Assembly (NCBI GenBank): GCA_022605955.1
Contig: JAKCOZ010000009.1
Span: 1-64,000, forward strand
DNA from: Rallus limicola
Lineage: Eukaryota > Chordata > Aves > Gruiformes > Rallidae
Direction of reading: 5' to 3'
DNA length: 64,000 bases
A program made the position numbers and the translations under genes. The notes beneath the pieces were generated by a model. That model was given only the letters and a program-made list of their open reading frames with translations. It was not told where the DNA came from and made no database searches. Numbering within the stretch: the stretch's first letter is position 1; each line of letters begins with the position of its first letter. Positions 13,447-24,614 of the stretch are shown piece after piece.

Positions 13447-16400
13447 AATGCTTAATCTGCTCTGATAATAACAAGAAAAGACTCCTATCCAGTTATCCAG
13501 CCATTTATAGAGAACAATGTCTCACTTCTTCCCTTTCCATAGGATTCTGATAGCCAAGCGTGTCTTTGCCCTGGGAATATGCCTTTCTCTGCTCTGTTCC
13601 CAGTGGATACTGTGGAACCTGCTTCTTCTTTAATTGGCTTCTACCACAGCCTGGTTACACACATCTGACCAACCTTCCCCACTGCCCAGCACAGTGTGTT
13701 ACCAACTGCCAGGCGAGAAATGCAAAACATGTTTGCAGAGCATCAGGCAGCCTGTTCCTTGAGCTAGAAGTATACAATATGTTAAGACATTTCTAAGCAA
13801 CCCCTTTGTCGCTGACATGACAATAGCAGTAGAAATTCCCCCCCTGTGAGATTTCACAAGCTCTAGAAAGTTCTGCATTTCCAAGCAAGTCGTTGGCCAT
13901 CGTGCAGCATCGAAGCTGTGCACGAGGTGCCCCTGGGAAGCTATTGGCTCACACACTGCCAGGGGCTTTGCCTAAAAGTTGTTCTTATACAGGCCTGAAG
14001 AATTCTGGTCCGTTGAGCTGATGCATGTTCAACATCTAAAGCAGTGACATTTCAGTAACTTCACGCTGAACAAATCTTTTCAATGCCTTTTGCCTGAAAC
14101 TCCTCTTAGCTGAACCTGTTGCCATCCTGCAGTTTCACTGCAGATCTCCCAGGTTTACACTGCCAGATGTGCAAAAGGGATTTGTCTGGCTCAATGGACT
14201 CAATCTTCTTCTGTAGTCAATGAAACGTGGAACAGTAGATGTTGCTGAAAACTTTAACCTGTAGCACTTAAAAATCTATCTCATTATCTTATTGACAAAG
14301 TCTTACCTCAACTTAACTATAGTTCATAATTATTGCTACAGAATCAAGTGCAAAATTGGAGGAACATCTGTTAATGCAGAGAACAGCCCAGCTCCATGGA
14401 CAGAGAATAGGGAGAATCTGGATCTACACATCCAAAGGCTTAAAGGAGGATTCCCATTTAACAGTCCTTTCAGTGGGCCTGTAACATCCAATAGCTCAAG
14501 TACTTCAATAAAGCACGCAGGGGTTTGACTCCCTACGACTGTCTGTGTCTCAGAGATGGCAACCAGCACACAGGAATTAACTTTCTCCAAGGAAAAATGT
14601 ACGATTTTTACATGGTTTCACAAGTTATCCTTTGTCCACTTTTTCATCTGCTGGATTTAACCAGGCAGAACTGCAATAAACAGAAGAATGCAGCACACAG
14701 GGGCTGCAATTGAAAAAGGAAACAACAAAGAGGTGGTGATGTGTGACAGAAATAAAAATATTCTGGATATACTAATCACCATAAAATAAAATCAACCAAT
14801 TATTACACATCACATTCATGCAATTGCTTCAACCCTAGTGATGCCATTGGAAATCATTTACCTTTATTTCTCAGCACACGACCTGACCAACATGAATCAG
14901 TATCACAGAGAAACCTTTACTTTGCTGAGCAGCCTGGGGAAAAGATTCCTGTCCATCATGCAGCCAATGGAACTTCCACCAGGCGGCACCGTGTCTGTGA
15001 GTCTAATGAGAGGAAATCTAGAGAAGCCCTGGATGAAATAATTGTACTGCAGGTGGCAGGAAATATTACAGCTGTAGACAGACATCAAGACAAGTTCCAT
15101 CCTGATTTATAATGAGTGCAGTTGTATCGGCCACAATGGAGAGTAGTTACTTGCTGGGTCTAAGTGATGGATTTTATTGAGGTAAAAATGCAAATCCAGA
15201 GAGTATGCAAACACTCCAGAAAATGCATTGAAGCTGCAATTATGTATAGTGTGCAAAGAAAAAAGTTTACTGGGTATGTCCCTCACTCCTAACTCTTCTA
15301 AACCAACATATTCTCTACCTGAAGCCAGGTGGATGCTTCCAGGCTGCATCTGCACTAGTTTACACAAAGGGGGCAGGGATTGCCCTCTGCCTCTGGGGTA
15401 ACCCAGTACAGTGTGGATGGTGTCAGTGCAGCTGACTGCCTTACCCCCCAAAACCGGGGATTCACAGCCCAACTGCACCCTGTGACAGGGCTCCGTGGTC
15501 TAAGACACCTCTGCTAGGAAACACATGAACAGTTTAATGGTGTGGATGACCTGGGCCGGTTCCTTAGTCCCACTGTGGATGTAACCTTACAGCTCAACCT
15601 TGCTGTCATTCTGCAGGAGTCTGGGTCACCGACTCTAACCAGTCACAATGGGGAAGAGCAAATGTGGTTTAAAACACCAGTGTCTTTCAGGCAGCAGGCA
15701 GACTTCACAGCTTTTCCTTGTGTCTAGGATCTAGCTGTTTTTCTCAAAAGTTTAGTAGGGTTCTTGTGGTGCATCACAGTTTATCCTGCCCTTTCAGACA
15801 TTATAGACAGATAGACATATATGACAGCATGGATATAATACCATTTCATAAATGGCCATAGCAGGTCTTGTTCTGCCATGGCAGCCCACCAGCATTCCCA
15901 GCAGCGGTCATGGAAATCGCATTCATATCCTGCAGCGGGAGAAGAGGGACTATGTCCAAAACCTGGAGGCAGTTATCATAGTCATGAAAAAGCCTGATAC
16001 ATTTCTAATGAAAGTTGCAAACAAAAAGGTGAAGTCTTCTAGAAATGGCATTACCTGGTGCTAATTGTTAGGCTTGCATTGCATACATGATGTTTGCTCT
16101 GTGAAGCCATACTGGAGGAAAGGCCAGATATGTGACTCGTCCCTAGGAGAATCTGCATGAGGACCACCTCATGATTTCATTTGATATTGGACTGAATAGG
16201 ACTGCCAACAGCTAGAATTTCCCCCAAGGTAGATGATGACTCCTGGAGACATCATTCATATTATTAGATACAACCAAATCCTTAAGCATTCAAAAAACTA
16301 TTAGAACCTTCTATAAAACCCATTTGCAACGTAATAAATAGATTTATACTGTTTTAATTTTATTTTAGGGTTAGGAATAGTGAAGGGTTCATTCACTTCA

Positions 16401-16582
16401 GTCCTCTCAGGGAACTCTCTTTGCAGCTACACCAAAAGGCAGCTTTGAAGATCAAATGCTTGCAGTGCCTAGAACATCGTTTAGGTGGGGCTTATACACA
16501 TACATGTAAGAATATAGTTAACAGACAAATGCAGAGAGGATGAAATATTTTGGGGACACATACTAAGTGCATTTATACTGCA
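13447..16582. other. Non-coding stretch
   Basis: Mixed composition; no homology or repeat recognised. Confidence 0.45.
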
Positions 16583-16650
16583 TCATAGAATCACAGAATG
16601 ATTTGGATTGGAAGGGACCTCAAAGATCCTCTAGGTTCAACCCCAAAGCC
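16583..16650 (-). repeat. CR1 3'-end scrap
   Basis: 'catagaatcacagaatgatt' then 'ggattggaagggacctcaaa'; about 70 bases of reversed CR1 end. Confidence 0.75.
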
Positions 16651-17749
16651 TGTAGTAATTATTCATCTTTGCACATTCCAGGGAAAATCAAAATCCCATT
16701 AAAGCTTTTGCTGACCAAGTGAGACAAAACAAAAATTCAGTCTGACACAGACAAAACAGGTAGAATGTGTATAGGAAAATGAGGCTAAAGAACTTATCAG
16801 GAACATACCGCTTATCCGATGAAGCCGGTGGTAGCTGTTACTCGGGATGCCTCAAATCCAGGTTAGGGAAATACTGGAAGAAAATTTCAATGGGAACTGT
16901 ATGATTTCAGAATTTTGGATAATGTAGTACATCTGCCTGGCTTAAGGACTCTGTGAAGTGATGGGAGATATCTGAGAAAGGAAGATTGCAGGCATGGGAA
17001 GCACAACGGAGCCAAAGAACAACATTTTGAACAGGTGAAAAGCATTTCTCTTAGAGTCTGCCACATTCCAGTGGTCTGTCTCAACACCTTGAAAGCACTA
17101 CTGACCTGGAGAACGTCAGTGCAACAAGAACATACACAGCAAAGAGCACTGCACTGGGCAGGGGAACAGAGAGAAAGTACTGTACCAAACCTGGCTACGT
17201 GGTGACTGAAAGATGTGAGAAAATGATTAGAGCAGACCACCCACTATGAAACCCTGAGCTAGTAAAGAAAAAAAGAATAGTTTAAAATGGAACAAACCCC
17301 ACAATGTCAGATGAGGTGTGTCACACTAAAACATAAGCCAGTTGATCTAAAAGTAAAAAAAATACTCACCAAAAGACCGATGGGTTCCACAGAGTCTGAC
17401 GTGTCCGGTACTGGGATCTTTGCAGGAAAAAGCCCCTGTTGCATGTTTTCTAATAGTGTGTTACAGGCTACATTTTTTGCCTCTATGATCATCAAAGTGC
17501 AGGGAACCGAGACACCTTTAGCAGCGACTGAGCAAGCTTCTATCCCCTCTCATGGCGGAGGCAGCAGCCTCCAGTCAGGTTTCAGGACTTTTCAATAGAA
17601 GAATCCCAACATTCCTGTACAAAAGGTTGTCCCAGGGGCGTCTTTCTGTCGGCACCTTCCTTACCATGACAAAGCAGACGGCGAGGCACAAATTCACATC
17701 TCTACAGCACCCTCTTTTCTACTTTTTCTCTTGCTCTTGCAGCTCCTCT
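16651..17749. other. Non-coding stretch
   Basis: No gene or repeat recognised. Confidence 0.45.
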
Positions 17750-18480
17750 CCAACGATGGGCACGGGTGCTGCCCCGACCGTGGTCTAGCGGGACCCTCTC
17801 GTCCACCGCCATGGTCAGGGCCGGGCATGGAGCCATCCGGCCCCAAGAGCATCGCAAGAGATGGTGCCGCTCCCAATTTGGTGCTCCCCAGTTAACGCCG
17901 ACCAGGGATTTATCGTGCCCGGCGTGGCGTAACAGCACTGGGGGCCGCAGGCAGGCCGGGCTCTGCAAGGGGCTCCCGGCACCGCTGCCGGCCCGGTGCA
18001 GCCGCGGTTTCGGAGAGGAGCTCTGGTCACCGGTGGGACAGGGACATGGGTGGCACCCAGGCTCCTCCTGCCCGGGCACCATCCCCCACCCCAGCCTGAC
18101 AAGGTCACCCCAGGCGATGCTTGCACCAGGGCCGTGCCCGTGCCCTGGCGACGGCCCCTTCCCCCGGGGCACCGGGGATGCCCCGTTCCCCCAGACCCTC
18201 CGCTGAAGAAGCAGCGGCCGCCGCCTGGGAGCCAGGCCGGACCCACAGTCTCCAGACCCCCCAGTCTCCACAACCAGTTCCCGCTGCCCCAGCCCCGCCC
18301 GGGACTCCCTCACCCCCCACCCCCGTGCCCCTCCGGTTCCCGACAGACCCCCCTGCCCCCCTCCCACCGCTCACTTCTCCATCTCCAGCGCTGCCACCTC
18401 CCTCTTCTCCTAGAGCTTGTCATTCCGGGACACGGAGGTCGCTGCTCTCACCGCCACCCCCCGGTGTCTGATGGAAACGC
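17750..18480. promoter_or_regulatory. Second CpG-rich island
   Basis: GC- and CG-rich, with overlapping long open frames on both strands that have no homology. About 5.7 kb downstream of the HYDIN stop. It may be a promoter, or merely a GC-rich patch. Confidence 0.45.
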
Positions 18481-18519
18481 CTTTAATGAAGCCCGGGTCA
18501 TTCGCGCGCCGCTCCCCCA

Positions 18520-19215
18520 GGGTCACAGTTTTGCGCAGTTGGGTGTTGGCGAGAGCGGGGTGACGGGCGGAAAGAGACTCTGTAACTCGCAAGTTATCAA
18601 GTCGGTATGTTTATTGTGCGCAGGTGCACGGGGATCTCTGCACCACAAAATGTACATATCCATCGCCTAATTCAAGGCCATTGTGAATCACATCTAGGAG
18701 AAAAATACCGGGAGCAGCTGCATTTTGCCACCGGAGAAGGGAATGAGGAGATGTAACGAGCTGTGCAGACACCAAGGCTGGGGAGGGCGTGGGAGGAGGC
18801 ACCGGGAAAGATACCCCTGCAACCCGTGGAGAAACCCACGGTAGAGCAGGTGTCATCCCCCCCACAGCCCGTGGAGAGGTCGAGACTCGACCCGCGGCCC
18901 GTGGAGGGGCTCCACGCTGGGCGGAGCAGGTGGAGGTATAGAGAAGATGCTGTGACCCGACGTTGGAGCAAGCCTCTGCCAGCACTTGCAGCCCACAGAG
19001 ATGAGCGAGAGAGAGATCTGTGCCAGAACAGGTTTGCTGGGGGGAGGCTTGTAACCCCGTGGAGGACTGGAGGGACACTGTGGTTTATGACTGCCCGCCG
19101 TAGCAGTGATTCACGGCGGGACAGCTGATGAACAGATAAAGCCCTGTGGGAAAGGACTCACACTGGAGAAGTCCGTGGAGGACTGTCTGCCGTGGGTGGG
19201 ACCCCACAGTGCAGC
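18520..19215 (+). mobile_element. LTR copy, inverted relative to the one at the HYDIN 3' end
   Basis: Opens 'tcacagttttgcgcagttgg', matching the minus-strand start of the LTR at 24129. It carries the same stretch (plus-strand reading RFAGGRLVTPWRTGGTLWF) that lies on the minus strand at about 23.55-23.9 kb. After about 19145 the two copies part. Confidence 0.75.
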
Positions 19216-19217
19216 AT

Positions 19218-19565
19218 TGTAGGAGAATGTTTAGCAGCCAGAGGCCATGAACCACTGAAAGGCCTGCACAGCTCAAACTTAGAAGCTGCAGAGAGAAGGA
19301 GCTCATTTTAGGCAAGCACAGAATGCTTGTAGGAGCTATCTTTTGGTAAACATGGACTGTTGGTACAAGTTAAGTTTAGTAGCCAACAGAAGCATAGTTG
19401 ATGCCTATATGCCAATAAGAGAACAGTGTGAACTAATAATATTTTCACTACCTAAACTATATAAGAAAAGTGTGCAGTAAAGGGGATCCTGCAGCTAACT
19501 CATATTGGGCCGTCTCTTGATTCTGGATTCCGTCTCGCGTCCTCCTGCTGATCCTGGGGCCTACA
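19218..19565 (+). mobile_element. LTR with perfect 6-base ends
   Basis: Starts TGTAGG and ends CCTACA. Inside are CCAAT (about 19411) and 'actatataag' (about 19455), then a worn poly(A) signal, so it reads as a plus-strand LTR of about 350 bases. No target duplication seen. Confidence 0.7.
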
Positions 19566-19670
19566 GCCTTTCCCTGGGCTCCTGACTGGATTCTTTACAA
19601 CACAGTACAGCAGGGGGAGGGTGTGGAATGAATGCCCCCCCCCCCACCTCTGCCCCCACCCAGAAGAAAA

Positions 19671-20370
19671 CTATAGAATCATAGAATGGCATGGGTTGGA
19701 AGGGACTCTGAGGATTACAGAGTTCCAACCCCCCTGCCACAGGCAGGGCCACCAACCTCAGGCCTGGATCTACACAAGGTTGCCCAGGGCCCCATCCAAC
19801 CTGGCCTTCTACACTTCCAGGGACGGGGCACCCACCCCCTCTCTGGGCAGCCTGTTGCAGCACCTCACCACTCTCTGTAAAAAACCTTCCCCCTAACCAA
19901 CCTAAACCTTCCTTCCTTTAGTTTTAATCCACTCCCCCTTGTCCTGCCATTGTCTACCCTTTGACAAAGTTGAACCCCCCCCCACCTCCTATTTCTCTGC
20001 TCTCTTCAGGGCCTGGAAGGCTGCAATGAGGTTCCCCCGCAGCCTTCTCTTCTCTACGCTGACCAAGCCCAGCTCCCTCAGCCTCTCTCCAGAGGGGAGG
20101 TGCTCCAGCCCTCTAATCATCTCTGTGGCCTCCTCTGAACCCTCTCCAACAGCTCTAATCTTTCTTGTATTGCGGGCCCCAGCTCTGGACACAGGACTCC
20201 AGCTGGGGCTGGAGGGCAGAGTAGAGAGGAACAATCCCCTCCCTGTCCCTCTTCTGATGCAGCCCAGGATATCATTTGCCTTCTGAGCTGCAAGCGCACA
20301 CTGCTGGCTCATGGAAGTTTCTCATCTGCCAGAATCCCCAGGTCCTTCTCAGCAGGGCCGCTCTCCAGGA
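19671..20370 (-). repeat. CR1 LINE, outer copy, 3' part
   Basis: Reverse orientation, terminus 'tatagaatcatagaatggca'. It breaks off at 20370, where a plus-strand CR1 starts, and resumes at 21367. Confidence 0.88.
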
Positions 20371-21366
20371 GCCAGCTGGCGACCGGTCACGAGTGGGGTT
20401 CCCCAGGGCTCGGTGCTGGGGCCTGTCCTCTTCAATATCTTTATTGATGACCTAGATGAGGGCATTGAGTGCACCCTCACTTTGCAGATGACACTAAATT
20501 GGCTGGGAGTGTGGATCTGCCTGGGGGTAGCGAGGCCCTACAGAGGGATCTGGACAGGCTGGAGAGCTGGGCTGAAGCAAATGGCATAAGGTTCAACAAG
20601 AGCAAGTGCCGAGTCCTGCACTTTGGCCACAACAACCCCAGGCAGCGCTATAGGCTTGGGGCGGAGTGGCTGGAGGACTGTGTGGAGGAAATGGACCTGG
20701 GGGTACTGATTGATGCACGGCTGAACATGAGCTGACAGTGTGCGCGGGTGGCCAAGAAGGCCAACGGCGTCCTGGCTTGCATCAAAAATAGTGTTACTAG
20801 TAGGAACAGGGAGGGAATTGTCCCCCTGTACTCAGCACTTGTGAGGCCGCATCTCGAGTACTGTGTTCAGTTTTGGGCCCCTCACTACAGGAAAGACATT
20901 GAGGCCCTGGAACGCGTTCAGAGGAGGGCTACTAAGCTGGTGAGGGGTCTGGAACACAGGCCTTACGAGGAGCGGCTGAGGGAGCTGGGATTGTTTAGCC
21001 TGGAGAAGAGGAGGCTCAGGGGAGACCTTATAGCTCTATATAACTCCTGAAGGGAGGTTGTGGTGAGCTAGGGGTCAGCCTCTTCTCCCGTGTAGACAGT
21101 GACAGAACTAGAGGGAATGGTACCAAGCTGCGCCAGGGGAGATTCAGGCTGGACATTAGGAAGCACTACTTCTCGGAAAGGGTAGTCAGGCACTGGAATG
21201 CACTGCCCAGGGAGGTGGTGGAGTCACCAACCCTGGAGGTGTTCAAGGAAAGACTAGATGTTGTATTGAGGGACATGGTTTAGTGGGAGCTAGTAGTAAT
21301 AGGTGAATGGTTGGACTGGATGATCTTTTAGGTCTTTTCCAGCCTTGATAATTCTGTGATTCTGTG
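20371..21366 (+). repeat. CR1 LINE nested in an older CR1
   Basis: Plus orientation with reverse-transcriptase C-terminal remnants ([20 protein letters not shown], later [19 protein letters not shown] and [20 protein letters not shown]), broken by stops and frameshifts, ending with the canonical 'attctgtgattctgtg'. It is 5'-truncated, as usual for CR1. Confidence 0.93.
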
Positions 21367-21515
21367 AGCTCTTCTCCCAGCCTGTATCTATGGCTGGGAT
21401 TCTTCCGGCCCAAGTGCAACACCTGACACTTGGCAGTGTTGAAGCTCATTAGGTTCACCCGGGCCCACCTTTCCAGCCTGTCAGGATCCCTCTGGATGGC
21501 TTCCTGTCCTTCTCT
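21367..21515 (-). repeat. CR1 LINE, outer copy, resumed
   Basis: Continues the reverse CR1 (minus-strand reading NTAKCQVLHLGRKNPSHRYR). The upper boundary is approximate. Confidence 0.8.
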
Positions 21516-22175
21516 TGTGTGGGCGCCTGGCTAGCTGATCAAGGCCGTTGCTATATTCCTCTGCAGCACGAGCATTGATAAGCTGGCTTTCTCCCCCGCT
21601 TCCTGGCCCCTACGTAGCTGTGAAGCTATTGCCAAATCTCCCTGGAAGGTACTTACACAGCAGCGGCTTGAATCAAGTGACCTGCTGCTTTGAGCCATAT
21701 TGGTGTGCATTCATTTCCTAGCGCCCTTCTGCGCTTCCAAAGACCCTACTAAAAAGCATCTTTCTTTTGATCCTGGAGTTGGACAAGGGAAATCACCATG
21801 CTCTTGTGTCAACCAACCTGCAAGGAACCAGCCAAAGCCCCCATTTCCCAGTCCCTGCCCTGCCCTGTGCTACCATGTGGGGGCAAAGAAGGGAGTGAAA
21901 TCATGACTAGAGTGAAGTCGGCTAAGAAGGGAGTTGGGGGTGATAGAGGTGTTTTAAAATCTGGAAAAGGAAAATGCTCATGAAGAAGTAACTGAGAACC
22001 CCATTTTTCCCAGTCCCTGCCCCCCTGTGCCACCATCGGGGGGAAGAAGGGTGCAAAATCATGACTAAAGGTTGGGGGGGGGGGGTGTTCTACCCCTCGT
22101 CTCTGCAAATCACATATATGAGAGTCGTGCTTAAAATCCTCATCCCAACAGAAACTCTGTACAATTATTATACTA
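21516..22175. other. Non-coding stretch with LTR-like scraps
   Basis: Contains repeated short phrases such as 'ccagtccctgcc' and 'aaatcatgac' shared with the LTR family, and a G-run at about 22074-22087. No clear element border. Confidence 0.4.
22074..22087. repeat. Poly-G run
   Basis: About a dozen G in a row; a likely sequencing and assembly trouble spot. Confidence 0.8.
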
Positions 22176-23342
22176 CCCAGCTCTGTTCAGTCTCTTCTGC
22201 CCATTCCCTCATCCAGTTAGTGTCCTTATCTCAAATTCCTTGTGCCCCACGCTGGGAGACAAAAAAGACTCTGGTGGTTTAGCACTGGTTAAAGGCAGAT
22301 GCCCACCAAAGTCAGTCTGTCACTCCCCTTTTTTAGTTGGACAGGGGAGAAAATATAGATTGAGAGGCTTAGCAATCAGTGTAAGGACAGAGGGATCATC
22401 CTGTCATTAACAACATGGGCAAAACACTCAACACAGAGTGAAGGAAAGAAAACTATCTAATTTATGACACTTCACTAAAAAAACCCAATGAAACCGGAGT
22501 CGGGAGCGCAACCAAATCTTAAAGCAAACGCACCCAGATCTTAAAACACTTTCCCCCCACCACTCCCAGCTCTGTTCAGTCTCTTCTGCCCATTCCCTCA
22601 TCCAGTTAGTGTCCTTATCTCAAATTCCTTGAGCCCCACGCTGGGAGACAAAAAAGACTCTGGTGGTTTAGCACTGGTTAAAGGCAGATGCCCACCAAAG
22701 TCAGTCTGTCACTCCCCTTTTTTAGTTGGACAGGGGAGAAAATATAGATTGAGAGGCTTAGCAATCAGTGTAAGGACAGAGGGATCATCCTGTCATTAAC
22801 AACATGGGCAAAACACTCAACACAGAGTGAAGGAAAGAAAACTATCTAATTTATGACACTTCACTAAAAAAACCCAATGAAACCGGAGTCGGGAGCGCAA
22901 CCAAATCTTAAAGCAAACGCACCCAGATCTTAAAACACTTTCCCCCCACCACTCCCAGCTCTGTTCAGTCTCTTCTGCCCATTCCCTCATCCAGTTAGTG
23001 TCCTTATCTCAAATTCCTTGAGCCCCACGCTGGGAGACAAAAAAGACTCTGGTGGTTTAGCACTGGTTAAAGGCAGATGCCCACCAAAGTCAGTCTGTCA
23101 CTCCCCTTTTTTAGTTGGACAGGGGAGAAAATATAGATTGAGAGGCTTAGCAATCAGTGTAAGGACAGAGGGATCATCCTGTCATTAACAACATGGGCAA
23201 AACACTCAACACAGAGTGAAGGAAAGAAAACTATCTAATTTATGACACTACACTAAAAAAACCCAATGAAACCGGAGTCGGGAGCGCAACCAAATCTTAA
23301 AGCAAACGCACCCAGATCTTAAAACACTTTCCCCCCACCACT
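22176..23342. repeat. Three tandem copies of a 389-base unit
   Basis: Units at 22176, 22565 and 22954, each exactly 389 bases and differing by one or two bases (for example ccttgtgcc in copy 1, ccttgagcc in copies 2 and 3; cactacac only in copy 3). Each unit joins about 95 bases of flank to the first 295 bases of the LTR, so the expansion came after the LTR inserted. Confidence 0.95.
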
Positions 23343-24129
23343 CCCACCTTAGCAGACTTTAGTCAGCATTTTGCTCCCTTCTCCCCTCCTGTTGTGGCAG
23401 AGGGTGGGCAGGGACTGGGGAAAATGGGGTTCTCGGTAGCACCTTCCTCCCACCCCTCCATTCTCAGCAGACTTGCCTCTGGTCATGGTTTTGCTGCCGT
23501 TCCCACAGGGCTTTATCTGCTCATCAGCTGCCCCGCCGTGAATCACTGCTATGGCGGGCAGTCATAAACCACAGTGTCCCTCCAGTCCTCCACGGGGTTA
23601 CAAGCCTCCCCCCAGCAAACCTGTTCCGACGCAGATCTCTGTCGCACTCATCTCTGTGGGCTGCAAGTGCTGGCAGAGGCTTGCTCCAACGTAGGATCAC
23701 AGCATCTTCTCTATGCCTCCACCTGCTCCGCCCAGCGTGGAGCCCCTCCATGGGCTGCAGGCTGGCTGTCGGCCTCTCCATGGGCTGTGGGGGGAACAAC
23801 ACCCAGTCCATCGCAGGTTTGTCCGCAGGCTGCAGGAGCACCTTTCTCTCCAGCACCTGGGGCACCTCCACCCACGCTGTCCCTGACCTTGGTGTCTGCA
23901 CAGCTCGTAACATCTCCTCATTCCCTTCTCCGCTGGCAAAATGCAGCTGCTATTTTTTCTCCTAGATGTGATTCACAGAGGCGCTTTGACAATGGTCAGC
24001 CGCCCCTTTGGCCTCAAGTTGCCCAATGTTTACACTTTGGGGCCGCAGAGAATTCCAGCAGCTCCTCACAACCACCATTTTCTGCAGCCCCTGTTCTCTC
24101 CCAGCACCCAACTAGACAAAACTGTGACA
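22271..24129 (-). mobile_element. ERV LTR abutting the HYDIN stop codon, partly triplicated
   Basis: On the minus strand it opens TGTCACAGTTTTG at 24129 and ends CTAAACCACCAGA. Apart from the tandem expansion it is about 1,080 bases and collinear with the solo LTR at 3851-5050. Beyond its minus-strand end, 'tcccagcgtggggc' resembles a retroviral primer-binding region, so the flank in the tandem unit may be internal ERV sequence (inference). It begins 5 bases after the HYDIN TGA. A weak GATAAA (minus strand, about 23512-23517) is the only poly(A)-like signal I saw in the single-copy part. Confidence 0.8.
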
Positions 24130-24134
24130 CCCGG

Positions 24135-24614
24135 TCACTTCTTAGCGCGGATGCCCCGCAGGTAGAACTCCCAGGAGACAGCTGTCCCCTGCCTGCCCGC
24201 CGCTGCGGGGCAAGAGACCACCAGCCGGCTGGCTGTGGGTGCTGCCCCCCCCTCAAAAGACACAGCCAGGGCAGAACTCTTCTTAGGCCCCAAGCTTTTG
24301 GGGCCTTTCACGCTGAAGGCTGGGTGCTGCACAGCGTAATGGAAGGCTGTGGCCTGGAGGAAGGCGTTCTTGAAGGGGATGGAGACAGAAGAGCCGGTCT
24401 CAATGACGAAAGGGCTCTGGGGCTTGGGCGGCAGGGCCAGGCCAACCATGGGGATGCAGTACTTGCCGCCCAGGGGTGAGGAGAGCTGCAGCATGGCCCT
24501 GGTTTCGCCCAGCTGGCAGGGCTCAAAGGTCACATCTACGCTGAATTCCGAGCCCCTGGGGCCGGCAGCGGCCGCAGTGATGGTTTGCTTGGTTTGGAAG
24601 TCCGGGGACTCGGT
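24135..24614 (-). CDS. HYDIN: HYDIN x47, terminal coding exon with stop
   Basis: Acceptor tacag at the upper edge, phase 0, 159 codons then TGA at 24135-24137. It matches the HYDIN C-terminus: the motif GLALPPKPQ, then IPFKN, and an ending [12 protein letters not shown] that is a few residues longer than the mammalian end. The frame is fully open. The final ASH-like domain lies here. An LTR starts 5 bases after the stop. Confidence 0.9.
   Translation of the reverse strand, partial: TESPDFQTKQTITAAAAGPRGSEFSVDVTFEPCQLGETRAMLQLSSPLGGKYCIPMVGLALPPKPQSPFVIETGSSVSIPFKNAFLQATAFHYAVQHPAFSVKGPKSLGPKKSSALAVSFEGGAAPTASRLVVSCPAAAGRQGTAVSWEFYLRGIRAKK

Noticed and set aside
17702..18367. 221-codon frame on the minus strand and overlapping plus-strand frames
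   Set aside because: Low-complexity Gly/Pro/Arg reading from a GC-rich block without homology.
20371..21366. Reverse-transcriptase-like reading as a host gene
   Set aside because: It is a 5'-truncated CR1 with frame breaks and the CR1 3' terminus.
22176..23342. CRISPR-like array
   Set aside because: Three long 389-base direct repeats with no spacers; it is a tandem duplication of LTR and flank.
1..24134. VAC14, expected beyond the HYDIN 3' end from mammalian gene order
   Set aside because: None of the conserved N-terminal VAC14 sequence could be found on either strand.
23574..24479. 301-codon plus-strand frame
   Set aside because: Runs through the LTR and then antisense to HYDIN x47; no protein has that composition.
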